DNA of 64,000 nt from Tubulanus polymorphus (lineage: Eukaryota; Nemertea; Palaeonemertea; Tubulaniformes; Tubulanidae). This document shows, one piece after another, positions 39,780-49,943 of the stretch. How positions within the stretch are numbered: position 1 is the stretch's first letter; each line of letters starts with the position of its first letter. A program made the position numbers and the translations under genes. Under the pieces are notes generated by a model, which made no database searches, had not been told where the DNA came from, and worked only from the letters and a program-made list of their open reading frames with translations. The stretch is taken from assembly GCF_964204645.1 (NCBI RefSeq), contig NC_134027.1, positions 13,196,485 through 13,260,484 of the forward strand, in the 5' to 3' direction.

Positions 39780-41930
39780 TTTTCCACAACATGGACTGAC
39801 ATTGGTTGCATTTCAGGTTTGGTAGCCTAGCCCTTTATCATATGAATTCCCGGCGCCAAAATTTGGTGTGTGTGGCCATGGGAACAAAGGACCTCTTAAT
39901 ACATTTTCCATAATCTTCCATGGGGTGAACCAGGGGAATAAAGAACCCTAAATGTATAATTACCCTTAGGGAAACATTGGGCCCAGGAATATAGAACAAG
40001 TTGTATCTACTAGAAAAATATCATCAGTTAATGCTGCAAGTTTTAAATGGCAATGGATTATCAACTACACACATAATGATGACGTTTTATGACCACTTAG
40101 GAATCTTCCATTTTATCAAGGCGTTAGAAACATTAAGTATGGTTAAAATCATAACTTTCTGGAGTAAAATTTTTATTTCTGAGGGATACTTACGTGGGGC
40201 ACATGTTAGAAGTTACCTTAGTTTGGGAACTATACCGCTAAACATTTTTTGGAGTACCCACTACGGTATGGTGGCACTGCCACGAGCAAAGTGACTCAAT
40301 TTCTTCCGAAACTCCAGCGCAAAGAACCGAGCGGGGAAGGAGGATTGGAATATCCGGCGCCACACGTAAGTATCCCTGAGAAATATAAATTTTACTCCGG
40401 AAAATTATGATATTTCCTTCGGGATTCATTACGTGGGGCACATGTAAGAAGGATTAGCCAAGCACCAGGCGGTGAGTAAGGCTCCCAAAAAATGCATAAA
40501 GGCAAAAGCCTTAAAGCGCGTCCAACAAACGTAATAATTCACCCAGCAAATTGCACTAGGACGAAAAAAACCCAAGCTAAACTTGGACTACTAAGGCAAC
40601 AAGAAACAAAATTCTTAATATGGAACTTCCTAAATTTACATGCGTGTATCCGTATGTTTAATCAGCATCTTAATTAAACATTGGTACTCTAGAGATTTAA
40701 GAACAAATGAAAAGGACTGATAACTTATGGATTGAATTCAAATGATAGGAGAAATTTGGCTCGTTACAGACTGAAAATAAGGACGGAAAATATCAAGAAA
40801 AAAATGCATTTTCTCAAATTATATATGGAATCGCATCTTCGTCATGAAGTTTTTGGCAGAATTTCAGAGAATCCATGCTCCAAGTAATCAAAAAGTGATT
40901 GAATCAAGAAGTTTTCATGAAAATCTGTCTATTGCTACGATCACCATATGATGATTCATCATGAATATACATGGTAGTGGGTTTTCCCACTTTCTCAAAT
41001 TGACACTCTCCACGTTCATGATGTGACGATTTCATTTATTTCATACAGTGTGTACGGAGTTTGTTAACGTTAGACAATTTATTTTCGTAAATTGAACAAT
41101 TGACAAGATTCAAATCTCCCTTTCCCAATTTTACTGTTTTCACGGCCGCGACGAACTATGGCAGTCGAATCATTTGCAGTTTCCAAGAAAACTTGAACAA
41201 GGCCTCACGTGAGGCGCACTTCTCTTATACATGCACAGAACAATACACAATACACAATACACTGCAACGAGTATATGTGTCTAGCATGTATGAAGCATGA
41301 ATATACGTAAAAGGGCGTGCGTTCTTTCGAAACGGTAAGGGTAAGAGATTTTATTACTGCATTGAATGTTTTAAAAGTGCTAAAGAGAAACTAAGCCTCA
41401 TTTTTAAGTTATGCTGTACCAAAGCAGGAAAGTTACATATGCGATTACAAAATGGACTTCACTAAAGCGAAAGTCCATAAAAATGCACGATGAAGATATT
41501 TATATGTATATGTGATGAAGTGCCATAAAAATTCTATTAATTAATTTTTTGGAATACATACCTTTATAAAAAACGCCTTGAAACCCTTTCTTCTCAGAAA
41601 AAAGCCAGTTCTTTAGCTTGGGAACAGTTTTCATGTATGCACACGTACATATCATTAACAGTCCAAACACCACTAGTCCATCAAATGAGTAAACTATATT
41701 ATCAATGGAAATATGATTTGATTTCATTATGAATTTAACTAGAAAGTACATTGATAGGCCATTTCTTCTTATTCTAATGGTGGTGTGAAATCTTGCTTTC
41801 CCTAGTCTAAAACTGATCAGAAATTAAATTTGATAGAATCAAACCGCAATTCTGTATCCAATTTTACGTAAGAGATTATTTAATCTAGGCTTGATTATCT
41901 GAAAATTGGTGAATGAAACCCCCTGGTGAA
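39780..41930. other. Unassigned stretch with a foldback
   Basis: No supported gene. See the foldback at 40,149-40,410. The remainder shows no structure I can defend. Confidence 0.35.
40149..40410. repeat. Foldback with ~55-bp arms
   Basis: Arms 40,149-40,203 and 40,356-40,410 are inverted copies (GGATACTTACGTG and complement; GGAGTAAAATTT). ACGTGGGGCACATGT also occurs in direct orientation at 40,192 and 40,431. It may be a small MITE. Confidence 0.6.
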
Positions 41931-42539
41931 TTTATGCAGAAACTTAAGACCTTGAAACTCACAAAAAGTACAGTACATGTAATGAGCGACAACTTTGAAA
42001 TACAATAATGTTGTAAAATATTCATATGCCCTGAGTGGGCTTAATATGCCTGCACTTTGTAAGCTGTTTCTAGCACTCACAAACATCACCAATATGCTAC
42101 ACCAAAAACTAGGGGTCCAGGTACACTTGGGAAGTGGTTTCAAATGCTCAACAATCTAATTCCAATATATAACGCCCCATGGTGACCATATACCGAAATT
42201 AATGACCCTGAAACTCACCACAATCATAGAAAATGTCACGAGCTACAATTTTGCAATTGCTTGTGATGACAAAATATGCCTAGGTATATTCTACTATTCA
42301 ATGCCGCCTGGCAACCATATGCAAAATTCAATGACCTTGAAACTAACAATCATAGGACTTGTCATGAGCTACAATTTTGCATTGGATTATGATGACAAAA
42401 TATGCCTAGGTATCAATATAATAAGGAAATACAAAGTATCATACTACCCAATACCACCTGGTGACCATATCGAATAACCAATGACCTTCAAATTCATCAC
42501 AATCACAGAACATTCAAAACTGGGTCATGTCAGTACTAA
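41930..42539 (+). repeat. Helitron-like core repeats, truncated
   Basis: The start signature (ACTAGGGGTCCAGG) is at 42,108, followed by two and a half diverged ~154-bp core repeats. The series ends abruptly at the 5' LTR of Ty3 element B at 42,540. The repeat does not resume after the 3' LTR. Confidence 0.7.
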
Positions 42540-44177
42540 TGTAACAAAATTTCATTTCTCAACACAGATACCTCTATCCCCTTGTTTATTAGCGACCGTA
42601 CAGAAGATACATTTCCCCTTACTCCAACTCCGGCGATAACCCGCGGCTCCTTAGTCCCGAAATTGTTCCCGTATTTATCTCGCCTTTTACACACGAAATA
42701 ATTATCGAAAGCTATCATGTACGATACCGTTTGAAAGAGGATTATAAAGCGACCAGTGAAGCGACGCGGAGTGAAGATGCAACACGTCGGAGTCGGCAAT
42801 ATCAGAACATAAGGCGCGCAGTTTTCTCTTTCAGTCAGTTACTCAGAGAACGTCTTTTTAAGATGTATGTCGGTCCGGGGACAGCGCCGCCTATCGGCGT
42901 TGCGGGTCTTGTGCCCGTTCGTCTCTGTTCCTTCTTTCTGAGTTAAAATTAAGGGCCTTGGGCCCACAGAATCCCCCTTACTGTAAATACGTAACTAGTC
43001 TTGAGCATTGTTCCTTGTTAAATATTAAGCTACGGCAAAATCATAGTACGATTTCCTTACTTATGGCCATAAGCCATTGGGCATTACGTTCACCGTCCAT
43101 ACTTATGTATTATTGAAGGGCCCTGTGTTTCTCGTTTGTCCTTAGGAACGTCGTACTATAATCCGTTAATACTTATGTATTAAGTACGGATTCTTGATAC
43201 TAGGTCTTGGGTTCTTGTGCTGATTCCTCCCCGTTCATACTAAAGTATATAGAGACGGGTTTGACCATTATTTGCGCTTATAGCATTATTAAACTATTAT
43301 TCTTCCTCCGTGTATGTGTGATGTAGGCCCTTAAGGCCAGCTTTTATGTGTGTATCTTTAAGTTTCGATAAATTTTATATAGGTAACCCTTATGGTGTTA
43401 TAATGTTCGCGGTCTTTATGTTCGTTGTATAAGTTTGAAGCGTAACAGGAAGTGTCAATCGCATTATCTTTTTCCTTTGTAAGTATGTAAGCATTTGTGG
43501 AGTATGAACCTGTCTTGTATTTGAGCATGACGTATGTCAGTTTCCGGTAGATAAATAAAAGCTGCTGTCGCAGCACGTAATGGTATTAACGATTTAGTAA
43601 TAGTATGTTGGGTAGTAAAACCGTTGACTTGGTCGGAGCGTCCATGGTCTGTATAGAGGCTTACTCTCGGAAATGGTAGAGTCCAGCGGAACGTAGTGCA
43701 ATCCCGTTCGGTTTCTGTTTATTCCGCTATCCAATTTAGGCTCAAGCGAGGAAATTCCACGTCGGGGGTGGGTGACGTGGTGTGTGATACGGTCAGGTTC
43801 ATGTATAGCAACGAAGTCGTATGTTATTGGGTGAACAGAAGGGTGCGCATCGCTATCTGTAGGTTCTAACATAGGGTTGGGCCCGATCCTTAGTTCCCAG
43901 AGGATAGTTTTCGAATCGACCCAGTCATTACGTTCCTGGATCTATCAGCAATCTACACCCGGGGTTGCGGGAATTGCTTACTCGTGTGTTAGGTCGAGTT
44001 AAGCCTGAGAGTCATTTATTATTCTACACACAAACATAACCTCCTGTGGTGGTCGTAGACCCCTTCATAAACATCTTTCCCGTTGTTTACGCGACGCAGG
44101 CGGACCCTTTGTAGCGGCGCCATTTTACATACATCGATTACATAAGTACAAATTTACATATATACACTCTGAGGACA

Positions 44178-44183
44178 TATAAG
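44178..44183 (+). promoter_or_regulatory. TATA-like box of element B 5' LTR
   Basis: TATAAG inside GGACATATAAGAG, about 60 bp upstream of the splice donor and conserved in the 3' LTR (TATAAG near 52,128). Plausible core promoter for the genomic transcript. Confidence 0.5.
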
Positions 44184-44237
44184 AGAATCACGCTACCGCT
44201 ATGATCGACCCTGGTGTGAGTGAGTGCACACGCTCGT

Positions 44238-44246
44238 CCGGTAAGT
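44238..44246 (+). promoter_or_regulatory. Splice donor in element B leader
   Basis: CCG|GTAAGTATG matches the donor consensus closely. It lies just downstream of the inferred start site and could join acceptors at 44,507/44,508 (before gag) or 49,346/49,347 (before ORF3). Confidence 0.55.
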
Positions 44247-44522
44247 ATGTTCAGGCCCTATGTGGATGAAGAGACATGCTAGAATTTTGATGTATTCGAA
44301 CTACGAAACGCTTCAAAATTGGTGGCAGCGGTAGGATAATAAATGCGCCATCTACGTCAGAACTACCTATGTTCTAAATGGTCATGCTCAGTACGTTTAG
44401 GTATACTCATGCTTACATACTCCTTTTATCCTTTACAGTCCCTTCCCTAAGGTAGTAAGTCTGTCATTCCTTTGCATTATCTAATGGTTTGATTTTTCTT
44501 GTATTAGAATTCCGTTGCTGTG

Positions 44523-45605
44523 ATGGCTAGTGAAGCGTCTAAACGTCCTAATACGCGAGGTCTGAAGAGGACACCGGCAGTGTCCCGAAGTAGAAGTCAC
44601 GATGCTGCAATGCGTGACGGCGAACTTTCTCTACCCGGCGATAGCCTTTGGGTTGGTAGTACCGACCGTGGTCGAAGCAATAATAGTCCCCCGTCCGTGC
44701 ATTTTGATACCGGGGATAATACGTATATCCCAGTATCATTCCCTTTGCAGTCCCCTCTGCATTCTTTCCCTTCTAATAGTGACGATGGAGATAATGCCTC
44801 TACGTCGCTTAGTCGGCATGATCGAGATGGTTTCTCTCTTGGTCGGCCCAAGTTTCGTGCGGTAGAGCCCGAGTCATATTCCCGCGAAGGTGTATGGGAG
44901 GACTACCTCCAGGTTTTCGTTACTGCATCCGAGGTGAATCAATGGAACGATTCTATGAAGGCGGCCATGCTTTTTACCCATCTTAAGGGTGCGGCTCGTC
45001 AGTTGGCTTGTTCATTACCTTTCTCCGACCAGAGGGATTTCTCGCGTATTGTGCAGGCTCTGCATAATAGATTCGGAGCTAGCAATCAGTCGGAGCTCTA
45101 TCTCGCCGAAATTCGTAATCGCAAACGTCATAGAAACGAGTCCCTTCGTGAGCACGGCCAGGCACTTATAACCCTTTCTAGCCGTGCATACCCAGGTATG
45201 GATATGTTGCAACGTGACCGACTTTTGCGGACACACTTTCTTGATGCATTGGATGATAGTGATCTTAGAATGAAGCTCTTCATGAGCAAATGTCAGTCCT
45301 TAGATGAGCTCATTATTCTTGCAGTGGAGCTTGAGGGATATGCTAAGTTGGAGCAAGAACGATTAACTGGGGGGAGGGTATTTGTTAAGAACGTAACTGG
45401 CCGAGAAAATGAGTCTACGGAGTTAGACCAGTTACGGGGGCAAGTAGCTGATTTGACCAAGGCTGTATCCAAGCTTTCTATACCCAATGTTGGACCTCGT
45501 GATCTTTCTACCGTTCGCTGTTTTAATTGCGATCGGATGGGCCACTTCCGACGTAATTGTCCTGGCAGGTCGGGAAACTTCCGTCAGCGGGTCAAGCGGG
45601 AGTAA
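44523..45605 (+). CDS. gag of element B
   Basis: Intact frame of 360 residues from ATG 44,523 (MASEASKRPNTRG). A disordered S/P-rich N-terminus of about 115 residues precedes the Ty3 capsid (VWEDYLQVFVTASEVNQW; MLFTHLKGAARQLACSL; HRNESLREHGQALITLSSRA). It ends in a CCHC zinc knuckle CFNCDRMGHFRRNC at about 333-346. An acceptor-like TTTTTCTTGTATTAG ends 15 bp before the ATG. Gag overlaps pol by 49 nt with pol in the -1 frame, and the slippery site is at 45,572. It assembles particles and packages RNA. Confidence 0.85.
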   Translation: MASEASKRPNTRGLKRTPAVSRSRSHDAAMRDGELSLPGDSLWVGSTDRGRSNNSPPSVHFDTGDNTYIPVSFPLQSPLHSFPSNSDDGDNASTSLSRHDRDGFSLGRPKFRAVEPESYSREGVWEDYLQVFVTASEVNQWNDSMKAAMLFTHLKGAARQLACSLPFSDQRDFSRIVQALHNRFGASNQSELYLAEIRNRKRHRNESLREHGQALITLSSRAYPGMDMLQRDRLLRTHFLDALDDSDLRMKLFMSKCQSLDELIILAVELEGYAKLEQERLTGGRVFVKNVTGRENESTELDQLRGQVADLTKAVSKLSIPNVGPRDLSTVRCFNCDRMGHFRRNCPGRSGNFRQRVKRE

Positions 45606-48600
45606 GCCCTGCTGCTGACTTATCTCCCACTACACAAATGCACGTGACAGAGAAACCCTTAGTAAAAGATTCTTTGAGACTTCCTGTAATAATCGAAGGT
45701 GTTAAATTCAATTGCCTTGTGGACACTGGAGCATCAGTGTCTATCTTAAGTCATAACTGCTACTACCGGCTGGGTGAACATACGTCTTCGCCCCCTTTGT
45801 CGGATACTTCATTAAACCTCCTAACAGCTAATAAAACTCCTATTCGCTCGTTAGGCCACACGAATGTTGAAGTAAAGCTGTTCCAAAAACCTGTACATTG
45901 GAAATTCGTGGTTGCAGATATCAGTGAAGACGTCATTTTAGGCATGGATTTCCTATCCTTCTTCGACTGTCAGATCTTTCCTAAACGCCGGACCCTCATA
46001 TGTGGCAATGAGCAACTTCATGCAAAATCTCCCAGTTATGGAGCTTGTCTCAATATTGTTTCCTCTTGTCAAAGAGTAGTTGTAGACCCCCGTTCGGAAG
46101 CGTTAATCGCAGGGGTGGCTATGGATATCGAAGCCTATAGCAAGTGGGCATTAGTCGAACCTCGCATTTCTAGTAATATCACTGACGGTATGATGGTTGC
46201 CCGCTGCCTTGTGGATACCGAAACTCATGCAATTCCCGTTCGAGTGTTCAACTCAACGGACCATCTGGTCACCGTCCCCCAGGGTTGTTCTATTGCTTCC
46301 ATGGTCTCAATTGCAAGTCTCGACGACGCTCCGTCAGACGAAGACATACCTGACTCCTTAAATTCGCATTCAGTTAATCATGTCAATTGCGACACCCCTG
46401 ATTACCTTATAGATCTGATTCAACGTAGCTCTGAAGGATTCAATGATAAAGACGCTGCGAAGATTCGCGAATTGATTTCAAATTATTCGGACATATTCGT
46501 CCAATACGATATGGATCTTGGTACCGCTAAGGGCATAAAGCATACTATCGACGTTGGTAATGCTCGTCCCGTTAGACAGCGACCCCGTCGTCTGCCCCAG
46601 GTAAAACAAGACGAGGCTGACCGCCAAGTTAAAGAAATGCTCGAAAAAGGGGTCATAGAGCCATCCACCAGTCCTTGGGCAAGTCCCATCGTCTTAGTTA
46701 CCAAGAAAGACGGTAGTACCCGTTTCTGTATAGATTACCGAAGATTAAATGAAGTCACGTTAAAAGACGCATATCCCCTTCCTCGCATTGACAATTCTTT
46801 GAGATCCCTCCACTGCGCCAAGTATTTCTGCGTTATGAATTTAGCTAGTGGTTATTGGCAGGTCAAGCTCGACGAAGATGCGAAGGAAAAGTCGGCGTTT
46901 GTGATGAGAAATGGCTTGTATCAGTTTAAGAAAATGCCTTTCACGTTTGAAGGCTTGATGGAGAACGTCCTATCCTCGTTGCAATACAAAATCTGTCTGG
47001 TTTATCTAGACAACGTGATTGTTTTTGGCTCGTCCCTTGATGCCACGTTAGAAAACCTTGGACGGGTATTTGAGCGCTTCCGTTTGTCTGGGTTAAAATT
47101 AAAGCCTAAGAAGTGCAACTTCTTTCGAGCGTCGGTCCAATACTTAGGCCATATCGTCTCAGAAGCTTGCATTTCTTGCGATCCCGAAAAATTGAGAGCA
47201 GTGAGCGAGTGGCCTATTCCACGTACAGTCACCGGAGTCCGCTCTTTCATGGGCCTCGCGTCGTATTACAGGTCTTTTTGTCCGAACTTTGCATCCGTAG
47301 CTAAACCCCTCCATCGTCTCACCGAGAAGGGTAGAGAGTTCCTTTGGACTGCTGAGTGTCAACAAGCTTTTGAAACTTTGAAATCACTGCTCACTACATC
47401 CCCTGTACTAGCTTATCCTGATCTGAGAATCCCTTTTATCCTTGACACTGATGCAAGTGATACGGGCATCGGTGGTGTTCTTTCCCAGGTACACGCTGGT
47501 AGCGAACGAGTCATAGCTTATGCCAGTCGTTCATTGTCCAAAGAACAGCGCAATTATTGCGTAACCAGGAAGGAATTACTGGCCGTTGTCACGTTTGTCA
47601 AATATTTCCGACATTATCTATGGGGTACTCGCTTTACTTTGCGAACTGACCACGGATCCCTTAGGTGGCTTACCTCCTTTAAAGAACCCGAGGGCCAAGT
47701 AGCTCGGTGGATAGCCGTCCTTAGCACGTACGACTATGAACTCCTTCACCGCCCCGGGCGAAACCACGGAAATGCCGACGCGTTATCACGTCAGAACTGT
47801 TCGCAGTGTCGTAGGATCGAGCGTAAGAGTAGATCGCCCGTACCCTCTGACGAGGTAGGCGTTAATACTATCGGCAGTGTCACTACCGCGGTAGGTTTCT
47901 CTCTACTTCCACATTGGTCTAAAAAAGAGTTAGCGTCCGCTCAGCGTTGTGACCCGGAATTGCGATGGATACTTCGAAAGTTGAAAGATAAGGTCCGCCC
48001 TAGCCACGAAGAGTCTGCTTCTAAGGGCCCGTCTGACCGTTTCTAGTCTACCCGTTGGGAGAACCTCCGTTTCGTGGATGGTTTGCTTCACATCATTATG
48101 CACAGGGAAGGTCACTCCGATTCAACTATCTTACTTTTACCGAAGCAGTTTCGACAGGAGGTGCTCGAACATTTTCACGGCCACCTTGTTCGCGGGCACT
48201 TTGGCGTCAAGCGCACATTGACCGCAATACACGGCAGGTACTTTTGGTACGATATAAAGAGCGATGTCGCCGTTTGGTGCAGAAATTGTGAGTTGTGTCT
48301 CTCCCGGAAAAACCCTACTCGGCCAAATCACGGTCCTCTACAGTCCTCGGTAGTTGGATTCCCTATGCAAAAAGTTGCCATGGACATCGTTGGTAATTTC
48401 CCTAGAACTAGCCGTGGTAATATCGCCATACTTGTCGTAGCCGACTACTTCACTAAGTGGGTGGAGGCTTATCCTATCGCCAACAAGGAAGCTGTCACGG
48501 TAGCCGAAATTCTTACCCGTGAATTCTTTCCCCGTTTTGGAATACCTGATCAATTACATTCCGATCAAGGTAGTAACTTCTTGTCTAAAATCATGAAGGA

Positions 48601-49318
48601 GGTATGCGAACTCCTTCGCATAAGGCAAACCCGTACTAGTCCTTATCACCCGCAATCCGACGGTCTCGTCGAGCGATTCCATCGCACATTAGTATCGGAG
48701 CTTTCTCTAGTAATTGAAGAAAGTCAAGATGATTGGGATCTGCAGCTTCCGTTCGTAACTATGGCTTATCGAGCCTCCAGGCACGATGCTACTGGCTTCA
48801 CTCCTAACTTTCTTATGTTGGGTCGTGAGCTCCCTGCGCCTTTGGATCTTTTATCCGGAAGATCGTTGTCTCTTGCACAAGAACAAACATCTTATGCCCG
48901 TGAACTCCGCGAGCGTACTTCCACTGCTTATGACCGCACTCGGAACTCCTTAAGTCGACGTATAGTCTTCATGTAAAACCAGTATGACAAAAAGGCTCGA
49001 GGACACCCTTTTCGTGTCGATCAGTTAGTTTGGTTACATCAACCCGCCGTGCCTCTCGGTAAATCTCCGAAACTTTGGAAGCATTGGGTTGGTCCTTGTA
49101 CTATCGTCCAAGACCTTAATGACGTAACTTATCGTATCCGGTTGCCCAATGCCTCTGAGAAAGTGGTTCACTTCGATCGTCTCAAAATCCATCCGCGTCC
49201 GGATGCAGACATTTCTCTTTCGGTCCCTCGTGCGATTGACACTGCTAATCCTCCTTTAGCAACGAAAACTCGTAGTGGAAGGGTCGTACACCGTCCCGTT
49301 CGATATTCGTGTACTTAA
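45557..49318 (+). pseudogene. pol of element B: PR, RT, RNase H, integrase
   Basis: One frame with in-frame stops at 48,044 (TAG) and 48,974 (TAA). Protease: LVDTGASVSIL (56-59 of the frame) and ILGMDFLS. RT: SPWASPIVLVTKKDGSTRFC, IDYRRLNEVT, but MNLASGYWQV and VYLDNVIVFG carry N where the catalytic D of motif A and the second D of YxDD are expected, and the block after MPF is shortened. RNase H: LDTDASDTGIGGVLSQ, RKELLAVV, LRTDHGSLRWL, all acidic residues kept. Integrase: HH-CC (HGHLVRGHFGVKR ... CELC), D in MDIVGNFPR, D in LHSDQGSNF, E in SDGLVERFHR. The C-terminus (LWKHWVGPCTIVQDLNDVTY) is chromodomain-like. RT is predicted inactive. Confidence 0.88.
45572..45619 (+). promoter_or_regulatory. 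-1 ribosomal frameshift site
   Basis: The heptamer G GGA AAC (45,572-45,578) is in the gag-frame phase required for tandem slippage (X XXY YYZ). Pol is open in the -1 frame across it. Four nt later GTCAGC (45,583-45,588) can pair with GCTGAC (45,614-45,619), with extra GGG/CCC pairing, giving a stimulatory stem that spans the gag stop. Confidence 0.65.
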
Positions 49319-49344
49319 CTCTTGATCCTTTCTTTTGTCTTCGC

Positions 49345-49347
49345 AGG
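49345..49347 (+). promoter_or_regulatory. Splice acceptor for ORF3
   Basis: A 20-nt pyrimidine-rich tract ending CGCAG|G, immediately after the pol stop at 49,316-49,318. Confidence 0.55.
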
Positions 49348-49785
49348 CCTACGTGTAAAGTGTGCGAAGGGGTTTTCCCCACCTCCATCTTTGAATCGCA
49401 TATGATGAAATATCATAACAGTGCGGCAATCGAGGCACCCGTTAGTGCCACGCCCTCCACCAGCAAATTAGATCTTATCTTTGCACAGGTCGCCGAGGCT
49501 GGAGCGGAAGGCGAACCGGCGCCAAAACTGGTCACCGTGAAAAAACGGAAGCGGATTCCTGTTATACCTCCGTGTTTCCCGCCTAAGGAATCCATCGTCC
49601 TTTCACCAAGCGTAACGAGCCGGGATGCTTCTACTCAGACGGACGCCCCCGCCGAAAGAGAATACGTTCTGTTGCATGAACACCTCGGGGTCAAGTATCT
49701 CGGTTACGCAGGAGATGCATTCAACTGCGCTCAGTGCCGCGTCTACATAGCACAAAATCGCCACTTGTTAGAATCCATGAAATAA
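49347..49785 (+). CDS. ORF3 after pol: zinc-finger protein of element B
   Basis: An open frame continues from the region of the pol stop to 49,785, in the place of env. A strong acceptor (CCTTTCTTTTGTCTTCGCAG) ends at 49,346, so ORF3 is probably expressed from a spliced RNA. It starts with a C2H2-like finger CKVCEGVFPTSIFESHMMKYH-type pattern (C-x2-C-x11-H-x4-H), then an A/P-rich linker, a basic patch VTVKKRKRIPVIPP, an acidic-polar region with DASTQTDAP, and a C-terminal CAQCRVYIAQNRH. No membrane segment or signal peptide is present, so it is not an envelope. The basic patch and finger suggest nuclear or RNA binding. The first internal ATG is at 49,402. Confidence 0.6.
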
Positions 49786-49943
49786 ATGCTGCCTTTAATA
49801 AAATAATAGTAATTCCGTATTCTTCTTCTGAGGTATTATCCGTCTTTAACGTTCGACTAAATTTGGAAATCTGCTGATCACCTCTCCTTGAGGAAATTTT
49901 GTTGCTATGTTGTTCGACCTTGTTCGGTCTGACAGGGGGTCGT

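Larger units (their letters stand above)
42540..44319 (+). repeat. 5' LTR of element B, internally deleted
   Basis: Lacks about 21 bp after GTTCCCG (42,673) and about 505 bp after GATTATAAAG (42,749) relative to the 3' LTR. Contains a TATAAG box at 44,178 and a strong splice donor at 44,240/44,241. Confidence 0.9.

Noticed and set aside
43358-43872. Conserved minus-strand frames in the LTRs
   Set aside because: They occur in both LTRs only because the LTRs are duplicates. They have low complexity and lack domains.
49309-49346. ORF3 starting at the GTG near 49,309
   Set aside because: No ATG there and it overlaps the pol stop. A splice acceptor at 49,346 is the better explanation.
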